A DNA stretch of 64,000 bases from positions 1-64,000 of the forward strand of contig NZ_JAGPXT010000007.1 of the NCBI RefSeq assembly GCF_018070465.1. Direction: 5' to 3'. The stretch's first letter is position 1; the number at the start of each line of letters is the position of its first letter. Source of the DNA: Micromonospora sp. C95 (GTDB lineage: Bacteria > Actinomycetota > Actinomycetes > Mycobacteriales > Micromonosporaceae). A program made the position numbers and the translations under genes. The notes beneath the pieces were generated by a model. The model was not told the DNA's origin, did no database searches, and saw only the letters and a list, made by a program, of their open reading frames with translations. Shown here piece after piece: positions 36,394-45,245 of the stretch.

Positions 36394-36780
36394 GGCGCCC
36401 TCCTGTCGTCGGCGCCGCGCTGGATACCCCCGCCGGCACCGGACAAACGCCCGTCCGTCACGGCCGGGGCGGCCCGGCCCGGCGCGTGCGGTGTCCGGGC
36501 GGGCCCGCCGGGCACCGACCATGAGCGAGGCCGGCGGGACGAGCGCCGCCCGGAGGCCCCTCGGCCGCCGGTGCGGCTCGCCGACGCACGTCGCGCCCCC
36601 GTTCACCACCACGTGTGCCGGCCCGAAAGACCACGCTGGCAACCCTCCGGGCCGGAGCTGTCCGGCCCCCGGGTTGCCAGGCGAATGCCATCGTACGCGG
36701 ACAGTAAGGAGTCCTGTCAATGCTGGATTCCGGATCCAGTCGTTGTGTAAACCTGGTGTTCCGCCGTCCGAGGAGCCTCC
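36394..36780. other. non-coding divergent region
   Basis: A GC-rich stretch between the divergent DUF2267 and EspR-like genes. No gene is seen. It contains the hairpin at 36636-36680 and, after about 36700, an AT-richer segment immediately before the EspR-like start that probably holds its promoter (no clear -35/-10 pair). Confidence 0.5.
36636..36680. repeat. 45-nt compound hairpin
   Basis: Outer arms CTGGCAACC (36636-36644) and GGTTGCCAG (36672-36680) enclose inner arms GGGCCGGA and TCCGGCCC around GCTG. It lies 100 bp upstream of the EspR-like gene, between divergent genes, so it is not a simple terminator; it could be an operator or a leader RNA structure. Confidence 0.5.
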
Positions 36781-37239
36781 ATGACTGAGGAGCCGGACCA
36801 CCCCGGAACGACCTTCGCCGAGCGTCTCGACTGGCTGTTCCGCACCACCCCGGACCAGACCGGCAAGCCGTACAGCGTCCGCCGCGTCGCCGGCGAACTG
36901 ACCCGACGCGGCTGCCGGATATCCCACACCCACCTCAACAACCTGCGCCAGGGCCGGGCACCGGACCCGCGACGCTCGGTGGTGGAGGCGATAGCCGCCT
37001 TCTTCGGTCGCCCGCCCTCGTTCTTCACCGAACGACCGGCCGACCGGGAACCACCCGACGACGACCTCGTGCACCTGCTGGCCGACCCGTACGTCCGGCA
37101 GGTGGCCCGGCGGCTGGTCGACGCCCGCCTGTCGCCGGAGGGACACGCCCTGGTGGTGGCGGTGATCGAGCAGGTCCGCCGGCTGGAGGTCGCCGCCGGC
37201 AGTCGGCGCCGGGACACCGCGCGGCTGAACCGGAGCTGA
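36781..37239 (+). CDS. EspR-like XRE-family regulator
   Basis: A 152-aa protein with an N-terminal HTH resembling mycobacterial EspR and its many actinobacterial relatives: TFAERLDWLFRTTP, YSVRRVAGELTRRG, ISHTHLNNLRQGRAPDPRRS and AIAAFFGRPPSFFTE. A C-terminal helical part (RQVARRLVDARLSPEGHALV) probably dimerises. EspR is a nucleoid-associated regulator of ESX-1 and cell-wall genes; this homologue's targets are unknown. The ATG directly follows a GAGCCTCC stretch; the ribosome site is modest. Confidence 0.82.
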   Translation: MTEEPDHPGTTFAERLDWLFRTTPDQTGKPYSVRRVAGELTRRGCRISHTHLNNLRQGRAPDPRRSVVEAIAAFFGRPPSFFTERPADREPPDDDLVHLLADPYVRQVARRLVDARLSPEGHALVVAVIEQVRRLEVAAGSRRRDTARLNRS

Positions 37240-37259
37240 GCGTTGCGCAGGTGCGCGGT

Positions 37260-37904
37260 TCACGCTCCGGAGTGCGCGACCGGGCCCCCGGCCGCACCTT
37301 CGTCGGCACCACGCCCGGTCGGCTGGTCGGCGTCGTCCCCCTCACGTCGCTCGCCTGGGTCGGCCGGCAGCGCCGCGCGGGCACCGGTGTCCGGGCCGCG
37401 CAGCCGTGCCTCCCGCCAGCGTCCGGCGCGTACCCGGTCCATCGTGTAGCACAGCTCCCGTGGGGCCTCCGGCCGCCCGGGCACCCGATCGAACGGGAAA
37501 CCCCGCCCGGCGTAGTCGTAGTGGGCCTTCAACAACCGGGTCAGCCCCGCCATCGCGCCGATGATCTTCTTGCGCGGCCGGCCGGTCACCTCGGCCAGGT
37601 CACCCACGGTGAACAGCCGCTCCGGCTCGGCGGCGAGCGCGTCGAGCACCGCGGCGACCGTCCGGTGGGTGGCGCTGGGCCCCTGGCTGAGCTGGCGCAG
37701 GTCCTCCACCGTCCACTCGGACTCGGGCGGACGGGACACCGGGTTGACCCGCCGTCGGGGTACCGGCGCCATCCGCTGGCGGGCGTCGAGGTCGGCCAGC
37801 AAGCGGGCCACGTGCGGGACGTACGCCAGCGGGACCGCCACCAGGACCATGCCCTCCGTCGGCGTCCCCGACGGCAGGTACGGCGGCGGCGCCGGCATGT
37901 TCAC
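37260..37904 (-). CDS. Hypothetical protein with winged-helix-like middle region
   Basis: A 214-aa protein. Residues about 65-150 look like a small helical DNA-binding fold (WTVEDLRQLSQGPSATHRTV, LFTVGDLAEVTGRPRKKIIG, LKAHYDYAGRGFPFDRV). From memory, this resembles the actinobacterial DUF6416-type domain, which I cannot verify. The last 50 residues are low-complexity and polar. Its GTG start overlaps the stop of the response-regulator gene (GTGA), so the two are coupled. Confidence 0.65.
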   Translation of the reverse strand: MNMPAPPPYLPSGTPTEGMVLVAVPLAYVPHVARLLADLDARQRMAPVPRRRVNPVSRPPESEWTVEDLRQLSQGPSATHRTVAAVLDALAAEPERLFTVGDLAEVTGRPRKKIIGAMAGLTRLLKAHYDYAGRGFPFDRVPGRPEAPRELCYTMDRVRAGRWREARLRGPDTGARAALPADPGERREGDDADQPTGRGADEGAAGGPVAHSGA

Positions 37905-38650
37905 GACGGTGACGACGTTGCCGTGGCCTGGGCGGGCACGAACCGGTAGCCCAGGCCGCGTACGGTCACGATCATCGGAGCCTGGTCCCCGTCCAGCGCC
38001 AACCGTCGACGCAAGCGCTTGATGTGCACCGTGAGGGTGTTCGACGTGTCGTCGGAGATACCGCCCCAGACGGCGGCGAGCAGCTGCTCGCGGGTGACCG
38101 TCCGTTCGGCGTGGCTCATGAAGAAGTAGAGCAGGCGGAACTCCTTCAACGGCAGGGCCACCGTGCGGCCGTCCCGGCTCACCTCGAACGTCGCCGGGTC
38201 CACCCGCAGCCCGCCCAGCTCGATCGGCGGATCGAGGGCGCCGGAGGTCTCCGGGCGGATGGCCCGCAGGATGGGCAGCACCTCCTCGGCCCGGTAGGGA
38301 CGCCGGACGCAGGCCGTGGCACCGGCCTTGAGCGCGGCGGCGGCCACCCCACCGTCCTCGTCGCCCACCCCGACCACAGTGGGGATGCCGGCCCGGCCGG
38401 CGAGCAACCGCACCAGCTCGGTGCAGCTCATCGTGGACAGCCCGGCGGCGACCACGGCCGCGTCCGGTTGCAGCGCCCCGGCGGCCAGCAGCGCCTCGGC
38501 GGCGTGCGCGAAGTCGTGGCCACGTACCCGGTGGTCGGCCAGCTGGGCGACCAACGCGGCACCGACGCTCTCGTCGTCGTCCACCACGAGCAGCACGAAA
38601 CGCCCATCGGATCGATGGTCACCCCTGGTGGCCTCGACGAGATTGTTCAT
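37901..38650 (-). CDS. Atypical winged-helix response regulator lacking the phosphoacceptor Asp
   Basis: A 249-aa OmpR-type regulator. The receiver-like domain (about 15-125) keeps the acidic cluster VVDDDES but has PDAAVVAAGLSTMS where DxxxxDxxxP normally places the phosphorylated Asp. The usual Lys-Pro is replaced by RRPYR. The C-terminal DNA-binding domain is intact (LPLKEFRLLYFFMSHAERTV; NTLTVHIKRLRRRL; VRGLGYRFVP). It probably works without phosphorylation, like other 'pseudo-receiver' regulators. It lies downstream of pstB on the same strand, and its stop overlaps the next gene, so a link to phosphate control is possible but unproven. ATG at 38650 chosen. Confidence 0.85.
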   Translation of the reverse strand: MNNLVEATRGDHRSDGRFVLLVVDDDESVGAALVAQLADHRVRGHDFAHAAEALLAAGALQPDAAVVAAGLSTMSCTELVRLLAGRAGIPTVVGVGDEDGGVAAAALKAGATACVRRPYRAEEVLPILRAIRPETSGALDPPIELGGLRVDPATFEVSRDGRTVALPLKEFRLLYFFMSHAERTVTREQLLAAVWGGISDDTSNTLTVHIKRLRRRLALDGDQAPMIVTVRGLGYRFVPAQATATSSPS

Positions 38651-38831
38651 CGCACCCCGGCTCCGGTTCAGTTCAGGCCCGCCGCGACACCCTCGGGCGC
38701 GCCGGGCGATCCCCCGCACTACAGGTCGACGACGGTCGGCGGAACACGGCTGGGCATCACGACGAGCCAGCCACGCACGGTGGGTCACCCCCTGACCAAC
38801 GGCGACCCACCGTCGACCGTCGCGTTCGGCC

Positions 38832-39695
38832 TCAGCCGAAGCGACCGGTGATGTAGTCCTCCGTACGCTTGTCGGCGGGGTTGGTGAACAGCTTGCCGGT
38901 CTGGCTGAACTCGACCAGCCGCCCGTGCCGCTCCTGCGCCTCGTCCACCTCGGCCGTGAAGAACGCGGTGTAGTGGCTGACCCGGGCCGCCTGCTGCATG
39001 TTGTGCGTGACGATGACGATGGTGTAATCGTTCGTCAGCTCGAAGATCAGATCCTCGATCTTCGCCGTGGCGATCGGGTCGAGGGCCGAGCAGGGCTCGT
39101 CCATCAGGATCACCTCGGGCTTGACGGCGATCGTCCGGGCGATGCAGAGCCGCTGCTGCTGGCCGCCGGAGAGCGCCAGGGCGCTCTTGCGCAGCTTGTC
39201 CTTGACCTCGTCCCAGAGCGCGGCCTTGGTCAGCGCCTCCTCGACGTGGTCGTCGAGGCGACCCTTGATGCCGTTGATCCGCAGCCCGTACGCGACGTTG
39301 TCGTAGATGGACTTGGGGAACGGGTTGGGCTTCTGGAACACCATGCCGATGCGCCGGCGCACCTGGATCGGGTCGATGTCCTTGGCGTACAGGTCCTGGC
39401 CGTGGAACAGCACGTCGCCGCTGACCCGGGCGCCGGGGATCGGGTCGTTCATCCGGTTGAGCGCCCGCAGCACGGTGGACTTGCCGCAGCCGGACGGCCC
39501 GATCATCGCGGTGACCTGGTTCTGCTGGATCGGCATCGTGGTGCCGCGGACCGCCTCGTAGCTGCCGTAGTAGACGCTCACGTCGCGCAACTGCATCACC
39601 GACGAGTTGGCGGAGTCCGCGCCGGAGACGGTGGTGCCGGGAGCGTGCACCGCCACGGACGGGCGGGTGGTGAGGTTTGTGTCGTTGCTGGCCAT
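38832..39695 (-). CDS. pstB: Phosphate ABC transporter ATP-binding protein
   Basis: A 287-aa ATPase of the high-affinity phosphate importer. It has Walker [22 protein letters not shown]-loop [11 protein letters not shown], signature [15 protein letters not shown], Walker [14 protein letters not shown] and H-loop [13 protein letters not shown]. It has an N-terminal extension of about 28 residues compared with E. coli PstB. It is the last gene of pstSCAB; its ATG is 1 nt past the pstA stop. Confidence 0.96.
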   Translation of the reverse strand: MASNDTNLTTRPSVAVHAPGTTVSGADSANSSVMQLRDVSVYYGSYEAVRGTTMPIQQNQVTAMIGPSGCGKSTVLRALNRMNDPIPGARVSGDVLFHGQDLYAKDIDPIQVRRRIGMVFQKPNPFPKSIYDNVAYGLRINGIKGRLDDHVEEALTKAALWDEVKDKLRKSALALSGGQQQRLCIARTIAVKPEVILMDEPCSALDPIATAKIEDLIFELTNDYTIVIVTHNMQQAARVSHYTAFFTAEVDEAQERHGRLVEFSQTGKLFTNPADKRTEDYITGRFG

Positions 39696-39696
39696 G

Positions 39697-40611
39697 TCAG
39701 CGCTCCTTGATGGCGAACCGGCTGGAGATGAATCGGGCGATGATCGTGAAGCCGAGCACGATCACGATGAGCGTCAACGCCGCACCCCAGGCCCGGTCCT
39801 GTGCGGCCGGGAAGGGCTGGCTGGCGTTGCGGAAGATCTGCGCCGGCAACGCCGTGTTGGAGCCGTCGAAGAGGTTCCAGTTGGGCGAGAAGACGATGCC
39901 GGTGACGATGATGATCGGGGCGGTCTCACCGGCCGCACGGGCGACGGCCAGCAGCGAGCCGCTGGTGATCCCGGAGATCGCCGCCGGCAGCACCACGGTG
40001 AGCGTGGTCTTCCACTTGCGGGCACCGAGCGCCATGCTGGCCTGCCGAAGCTCGTCGGGGACCAGCCGGAGCATCTCCTCGCTGCTGCGGATGACCACCG
40101 GCAGCATCAGGCAGGCCAGCGCCAACGCGCCGGCGAAGCCGGTCTGCTCGCCGACGAGCAGCACCCAGGAGATGTAGATGAACAGACCCATCACGATCGA
40201 CGGCACGCCGGTCATCACGTCGGCCATCAACCGGATGACCCGGGCCAGTGGCCGCTGCTTGCCGTACTCGTTGAGGTAGACCGCGCCGAAGACGCCGAGC
40301 GGGATCGCCATCAGGGCGGCCATCCCGGTGATGAGCAACGTGCCGACGATCGCCGGGCCCATGCCGCCGCCGTCACGGCGGTAGGAGTTGGGGATGTCCT
40401 CGTTGAGGAACGACAGGCTCATCACCCCACCGCCCTTGGCGATGACGGTGTAGGTCACCAGGGCCAGCGGAATGACGGCGAGCAGCACGGCGACCCAGAT
40501 GGCCGCCGTGGCGAGGTGGTTGGTGAACCGGCGGCGGCCGGAGAGGGCGGCCCGGGTCAGGTCGGGCCCGCCGGCGGCCGGGCGGGCGGCGGGTGGTGCG
40601 GTGAGAGTCAC
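39697..40611 (-). CDS. pstA: Phosphate ABC transporter permease PstA
   Basis: A 304-aa inner-membrane permease with six helices. The binding-protein-dependent transport signature lies in [20 protein letters not shown] followed by [11 protein letters not shown] (EAA loop that contacts PstB). [20 protein letters not shown] is typical of PstA. The true start is the GTG at 40611, which overlaps the pstC stop (GTGA). A much longer open frame upstream lies within pstC in another frame. Confidence 0.95.
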   Translation of the reverse strand: MTLTAPPAARPAAGGPDLTRAALSGRRRFTNHLATAAIWVAVLLAVIPLALVTYTVIAKGGGVMSLSFLNEDIPNSYRRDGGGMGPAIVGTLLITGMAALMAIPLGVFGAVYLNEYGKQRPLARVIRLMADVMTGVPSIVMGLFIYISWVLLVGEQTGFAGALALACLMLPVVIRSSEEMLRLVPDELRQASMALGARKWKTTLTVVLPAAISGITSGSLLAVARAAGETAPIIIVTGIVFSPNWNLFDGSNTALPAQIFRNASQPFPAAQDRAWGAALTLIVIVLGFTIIARFISSRFAIKER

Positions 40612-41600
40612 GCGACGCTTCCCTTCATCCGGGCCTCGGCCCGACGAACGACCACCTGGGCGAGCAGGTTGACCAGCACGGTCATCGCGAACAGCACCAC
40701 GCCGAGACCGATCAGCGCGGCGGTGAACGTGCCGGTGGACTCGCCGAACTGCTGCACGATCACGGCGGCCATCGAGTTGCCGGGGGCGAACAGGTTGGCG
40801 GTGATGTTCGTGGCACCGCCGATGACCAGGGCGACCGCGATCGTCTCGCCCATCGCCCGGCCCAGGCCGAGCATCACCGCGCCGACCACCCCACCGAAGC
40901 TGTGCGGGAAGACCGCGCCCCGGATCATCTCCCAACGGGTGGCACCCAGGGCGAGGGCGGCGTCCTTGTCGGCGCGCGGCACCGTGCTGAACACCTCGCG
41001 GGTGATCGACGTGATGATCGGCGTGACCATGATCGCCAGGATCAGGCCGGCGGTCATGAAGTTGCGGCCGCTGGCCACCGGCCCGAAGAGCCGGCCGAGC
41101 AGCGGAATGCCGCCGAGGAGGTCGTGCATCCACTGGTAGATCGGAACCAGCGCGGGCGCCACGACCAGGATGCCCCAGAGGCCGAAGACCACCGACGGTA
41201 CGGCGGCCAGCAGGTCGATCACGGTCACCGCCGGGCCACGCAACCGGCGCGGCGCCAACTCGGTGAGGAACAGCGCGATGCCGACCGAGACCGGCACCGC
41301 GAACAGCAGCGCGATGAGCGACGAGACCGCGGTGCCGTACGCGAACGACAACGCGCCGAAGATGGCGTCGCCGGTGGCCGGGTTCGGGTCCCAGACCCGT
41401 TCGGTGATGAAGCGCAGGCCCATCGCGTCGAACGCGGGCCAGGCCTCCCGGACGGTGGTGATCAGGATCAGCCCGAGGATGGCCAGCACCAGCAGGCCGG
41501 TGCCGAGCGTCCACCAGGAGAAGACGCGGTCGCCGAGGGCGCTGCGGCCGCGCTGGGTCAACGTCGGCTTCGCGGCGGGGGGATTGTTCGTCAAGGTCAT
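40608..41600 (-). CDS. pstC: Phosphate ABC transporter permease PstC
   Basis: A 330-aa permease with an N-terminal helix (LVLAILGLILITTVREAW) and the PstC core: PVSVGIALFLTELAPRRLRG, DLLAAVPSVVFGLWGILV and the EAA loop DAALALGATRWEMIRGAVF. ATG at 41600 is preferred because GGAG lies 7 nt upstream; a GTG two codons earlier is possible. It is separated from pstS by a 79-bp gap containing a strong hairpin. Confidence 0.95.
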   Translation of the reverse strand: MTLTNNPPAAKPTLTQRGRSALGDRVFSWWTLGTGLLVLAILGLILITTVREAWPAFDAMGLRFITERVWDPNPATGDAIFGALSFAYGTAVSSLIALLFAVPVSVGIALFLTELAPRRLRGPAVTVIDLLAAVPSVVFGLWGILVVAPALVPIYQWMHDLLGGIPLLGRLFGPVASGRNFMTAGLILAIMVTPIITSITREVFSTVPRADKDAALALGATRWEMIRGAVFPHSFGGVVGAVMLGLGRAMGETIAVALVIGGATNITANLFAPGNSMAAVIVQQFGESTGTFTAALIGLGVVLFAMTVLVNLLAQVVVRRAEARMKGSVA

Positions 41601-41623
41601 CTTCACTCCAGCTCAGGTACCCC

Positions 41624-41658
41624 GCTAGGGACGGGATCGACGTGATCCCGTCCCCAGC
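41624..41658 (-). terminator. hairpin between pstS and pstC
   Basis: Perfect 11-bp arms GGGACGGGATC (41628-41638) and GATCCCGTCCC (41644-41654) with a 5-nt loop, extended by GCT/AGC. Located 28 bp after the pstS stop in the direction of transcription. Probably a partial terminator or 3'-end stabiliser giving more pstS than pstCAB mRNA. Confidence 0.65.
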
Positions 41659-41685
41659 TGGAACGCCCTAGCGATCTTGATTTGA

Positions 41686-42762
41686 TCAGCCCTGGATCTT
41701 CTCGACCTGGGCCAGCGCCTTGTCCTTGAGCGAGGCCGGCAGCGGTGCGAAGTCGACCTCCTCGGCCAGTTCCTGGCCGTCGTTGAGCAGGTAGGTGAGG
41801 AAGCCCTTGACCAGCGCGGCCTTGTTCGCGTCGTCGTAGGAGGTCTTGACGATGATGAACGTCGGCGCGGTGATCGGGTAGGCAGCGGCACCGGCGGCGT
41901 TGAGCGGGTTGTAGCTCAGGTCCTCGGCGATCTCGGCACCCTCCAGGCCGGCGGTGGTGCCCTCCAGCGACGGCTCGACGAACTGGCCGTCCTTGTTCTT
42001 GATGGCGGCGTACTTCAGACCGGTGGCCTTGGCGTCGCTCAGGTCGACGTACCCGACGGCACCGTTGGTCTGCTTGACGATCTGGGCGACGCCGGTGTTC
42101 TTCTCGCCACCCTGGGTGCTGGCCGGCCAGGCCACCGTGTCACCGCTGCCCAGCTTCCAGGTGCCCGCGGCGGCGGCGTCGAGGTACTTGGTGAAGTTGC
42201 TGGTGGTGCCGGAGCCGTCCGAGCGGTGGGCGACCACGATCGGGGTGCTAGGCAGCTCGACACCCGGGTTGTCGGCCTTGACGGCCGCGTCGTCCCAGGT
42301 CTTGATGTCGGTCTGGAAAATCTTGGCAAGCGTCTCCGGGCTGAGCTGGAGCTTGTCGACGCCCTCAAGGTTGTAGGAAACCGTGATCGGCGCCGCCACC
42401 GTCGGCACGTACATGAACGAACCGGCGGTCACACCGTCGGTGTCCTTCACCAGGCTGTCGGTGCCGGCAAAGTCGACCAGGCCCTCACCGAACTGCTTCT
42501 TGCCGGTGCCGGAGCCGGTCGCGTTGTAGGTGACCGTCACGTCGGACGCCTCGGCCTTGAAGGCTTCGACGACCTCTTGGTAGTAAGCGTCCGGGAAGCT
42601 GGCGCCCGACGCCTTCAACTCGCCGGACAGGTCGGCGTAGGCGCCGTCGCCGCCACTGCCGCCCGGCTCCGAGCTGCTGTCGTTGCTACCACAGCCGGTA
42701 AGCGCGAGCGCGGCAAGCGCGACGCCGGCAAGGACGCGCCGCGAAAGCACGTTGCGGTTCAC
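41686..42762 (-). CDS. pstS: Phosphate-binding lipoprotein PstS
   Basis: A 358-aa substrate-binding protein with lipobox ALALTGCGSN (Cys about 24). The phosphate-binding PstS fold shows LKASGASFPDAYYQEVVEAF, TYNATGSGTGKKQF, VDFAGTDSLV and HRSDGSGTTSNFTKYL. These Ser/Thr/Arg/Asp positions bind phosphate in characterised PstS. GTG at 42762 with GAGAGG upstream is preferred to an upstream ATG. A PHO box lies about 90 bp upstream. Confidence 0.95.
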   Translation of the reverse strand: MNRNVLSRRVLAGVALAALALTGCGSNDSSSEPGGSGGDGAYADLSGELKASGASFPDAYYQEVVEAFKAEASDVTVTYNATGSGTGKKQFGEGLVDFAGTDSLVKDTDGVTAGSFMYVPTVAAPITVSYNLEGVDKLQLSPETLAKIFQTDIKTWDDAAVKADNPGVELPSTPIVVAHRSDGSGTTSNFTKYLDAAAAGTWKLGSGDTVAWPASTQGGEKNTGVAQIVKQTNGAVGYVDLSDAKATGLKYAAIKNKDGQFVEPSLEGTTAGLEGAEIAEDLSYNPLNAAGAAAYPITAPTFIIVKTSYDDANKAALVKGFLTYLLNDGQELAEEVDFAPLPASLKDKALAQVEKIQG

Positions 42763-42848
42763 CAGGTAAGCCTCTCTATCGGGGTGCATCAGCCCGTCCG
42801 GGCCGTACGCGAGTCAAGTTAGGAGGCGCAGGTAGCCGGACTCCCGGA

Positions 42849-42870
42849 CCCAGGTGAACGAAAAATGAAC
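42849..42870 (-). promoter_or_regulatory. PHO box upstream of pstS
   Basis: Reading the reverse strand, two adjacent 11-bp direct repeats GTTCATTTTTC and GTTCACCTGGG match the Streptomyces PhoP-binding unit (GTTCA plus 6). They are placed 87-108 bp before the pstS start codon. This predicts induction of the pst operon under phosphate limitation. Confidence 0.78.
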
Positions 42871-42977
42871 TTGCCGGCCCGGTGACGGCCACCTGGGAGC
42901 CGGGATGTGACGTTGCGGGCGCGCCGTACCGGATGTCCGGAATTCTGTCGGCCGGATGCTGGCCTTCGCGCGCCTCG

Positions 42978-43622
42978 TCAGAGGCGGATGGTGCCGGTCA
43001 CCAGGTACACGACCTGACGGGCGACGTTCACCGCGTGGTCGGCGTAACGCTCGTAGTAGCGGCCGAGCAGGGCCAGGTCGATCGCGGACTCCACCCCGTA
43101 CGGCCAGCCGGAGACCAGCAGCGACAGCAGGCGTTCCTGGGCGGCGTCCACCTCGTCGTCGTCCAGCCCGAGCTGCATCGCGTCGAGCCGGTCCTTGGTG
43201 GCCAGCACGACCGCGCTCTTGTCGGCCACCCCTGCCGCCGCCTCGGCCAGCGCCGTCATCACCGGCATCGCCAGCTCTGGCACCACCCCGACCGGATGCC
43301 GGCGCAGCGCGACCTTCGCGACATGCACCGCCAGGTCGCCCATCCGCTCCAGGGCACCGCCGATCCGCAGCGCACACACCACCAGGCGTAGATCCGAGGC
43401 GACGGGCTGGTGCCGCACCAGCACCTCGGGAATCATCGCCTCCACCTCGGCCCGCCGGGTGTCCAGCACGGCGTCCTCGGCGAGCACGGTCTCGGCCGCG
43501 CCCCGGTCCACCTCCAGCAGGGCGGTGCTGGCCCGCCGGATCGCCGCACTGGCGTCCCGGCTCATCAGCGCCAGCACACCGGTCAGCCGGTCGAGCTGCT
43601 CGTCGTAGCTGTCCCGGCTCAT
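42978..43622 (-). CDS. phoU: Phosphate signalling regulator PhoU
   Basis: A 214-aa all-helical protein with two PhoU three-helix bundles: YDEQLDRLTGVLALMSRDAS, then ETVLAEDAVLDTRRAEVEAM (metal-binding ExxxD type), and in the second half ALERMGDLAVHVAKVAL. PhoU restrains the kinase and Pst activity when phosphate is plentiful. It lies just upstream of the pst operon on the same strand, separated by 215 bp containing the PHO box, so it has its own promoter. Confidence 0.93.
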   Translation of the reverse strand: MSRDSYDEQLDRLTGVLALMSRDASAAIRRASTALLEVDRGAAETVLAEDAVLDTRRAEVEAMIPEVLVRHQPVASDLRLVVCALRIGGALERMGDLAVHVAKVALRRHPVGVVPELAMPVMTALAEAAAGVADKSAVVLATKDRLDAMQLGLDDDEVDAAQERLLSLLVSGWPYGVESAIDLALLGRYYERYADHAVNVARQVVYLVTGTIRL

Positions 43623-43780
43623 CGCGTGTCCCTCCCGTCCAGCCCGGTCACCCGGTCACGGTGGCGCCCGGAACCGGCACGGCGGCCGGCCGACCCTGGA
43701 CAGCAACCTACCTGTCCCCGGGCGACGTCACCTCCCGTGCCACCCGGACTGCGGCACCGGGCGGGTCGCGCCCGCGCCGG

Positions 43781-45142
43781 TCAGTCGGCCAGCACGTCCA
43801 GCAGCAGGGCCGCCGTCCAGCTGAACGCCGGTGAGCCGAGGCCGGCGCCGGTGTCCGGGTGGAAGTACTCGTGGCAACCGGCCGTCGAGACCAGGTCGAT
43901 CATCGAGGTGCGCAGCCCGGCCGCCAACCGGTCGTGTCCGTGCACCAGCAGTCCCCGCCGGACCAGCCAGGTGATGTTCGTCCAGCTCGGGCCGCGCCAG
44001 TAGCGCAGCGGCTCGAAGTCGGTGGCGGTGCGGTCGTGGCTGGGCAGCGGCCGGTCCATCCGCGCGCCGAGACCGAAGCGCGCCGAGCGGGCCTCGGCGA
44101 GCACCGCCTCGACCTGCCGCGCCGGCAGGTCGGGCAGGATCAGCGGGGCCAGGCCGAGCACCGTACGGGCCGGGGTAAGCCGGCCGGTACGCAGGTCACG
44201 CGGGTGGAAGGTGCCGGTGTCCGGGTCGTACAGCCGGGCCACCACGGCCTCGGTGATCGCGACCGCCCGTTCCCGGTGCGGGCCCGGGTCGGCACCGATC
44301 ACCTCGGCGATCCCGGCGAGCGCCGACTCCGAGGCACCCATGGCCGCGTTGAACAGCGGACACTCCACCAGGAACGGGTGCCGGTCGGCCAGGCCGTCGT
44401 CGCGGTAACCGTTCGCCCGGTACGCGGTCACGATGGTGACGTACCGCGCGTAGTCCAGGTCGGTGGGTCGGTGCGCGGGATCGGCGTGCACGGTGTCGCG
44501 CCGCCGGTACGCGCGCATCACCGCCACCTCCGCCGCCACCGCGGACATCGGTTCGTCCCAGGCGGGGCTGTTGTCCAGTCCGGACTCCCACGGGTGCACG
44601 ATGCTGGCCAGCCCGGCACCACCGACATCGCGGCAGGTGGCCAGGTAGCGCTGCTGCGCCACCAGGTGCGGATAGAGCCGACGCAACGCGGCGCGGCTCT
44701 CCTGCGTCGGCACGCGACGGTACGCGTGCCAGGCGGCCAGCGCGTGCACGGGCGGCTGCACCAGGCCGGACGTGGCCACCGAGGGCGTCCCCGCGACGGT
44801 CGACGACGACCAGAATCCCGGCCCGGGAAAGTAGGCGCCACCGGACACGGCCGGGTTGAACACGATGTGCGGCACCCGGCCGTCGCGCCACTGGGCGCGG
44901 AACAGGCTGGTCAGCTCCGACCAGGCACGGTCGGGACGGACCTGCGCCCAACCGATCGCGATGAACGCGGAATCCCAGCTCCACTGGTGCGGATACAGGG
45001 TGCGCGACGGCACAGTGTGTCCGCCCGCCCAATTGCCGTCGAGGGTGTCGCGCGCCAACCCCCACAATCGGCCGTGTTCGCCGACGGCATCAGCGCCGAC
45101 GGCCGGGCCCGGCCTCGCCGGCGGGACAGTTCGGTTCACCAT
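43781..45142 (-). CDS. GH63-like (MGH1-type) glycoside hydrolase, possibly glucosylglycerate hydrolase
   Basis: A 453-aa (alpha/alpha)6-barrel enzyme without signal peptide. Matches to the mannosyl-/glucosylglycerate hydrolase group of GH63 are YPHQWSWDSAFIAIGWAQV, HIVFNPAVSGGAYFPGP, HPWESGLDNSPAWDEPM (acidic active-site stretch), YWRGPSWTNITWLVRRGL and CHEYFHPDTGAGLG. These enzymes hydrolyse the compatible solutes glucosyl- or mannosylglycerate, which actinomycetes make under nitrogen stress. The exact substrate here is inferred. Divergent from the methyltransferase gene, with about 100 bp between. Confidence 0.82.
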   Translation of the reverse strand: MVNRTVPPARPGPAVGADAVGEHGRLWGLARDTLDGNWAGGHTVPSRTLYPHQWSWDSAFIAIGWAQVRPDRAWSELTSLFRAQWRDGRVPHIVFNPAVSGGAYFPGPGFWSSSTVAGTPSVATSGLVQPPVHALAAWHAYRRVPTQESRAALRRLYPHLVAQQRYLATCRDVGGAGLASIVHPWESGLDNSPAWDEPMSAVAAEVAVMRAYRRRDTVHADPAHRPTDLDYARYVTIVTAYRANGYRDDGLADRHPFLVECPLFNAAMGASESALAGIAEVIGADPGPHRERAVAITEAVVARLYDPDTGTFHPRDLRTGRLTPARTVLGLAPLILPDLPARQVEAVLAEARSARFGLGARMDRPLPSHDRTATDFEPLRYWRGPSWTNITWLVRRGLLVHGHDRLAAGLRTSMIDLVSTAGCHEYFHPDTGAGLGSPAFSWTAALLLDVLAD

Positions 45143-45245
45143 GAGTCACGACATGGTAGCGCGCGAGATGGTCTCCGGATACCTGCCGTTTGTCTGTTCC
45201 GGCGGCCGGACGGCTGCCCTGAGCCGGTCCGGATACGGTGCAGAC

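Noticed and set aside
36037..37263. A 408-codon reverse-strand gene spanning the EspR-like region
   Set aside because: Only its last 118 codons show a family (DUF2267) and have their own AGGAGG/GTG start; the upstream part is antisense to the EspR-like gene.
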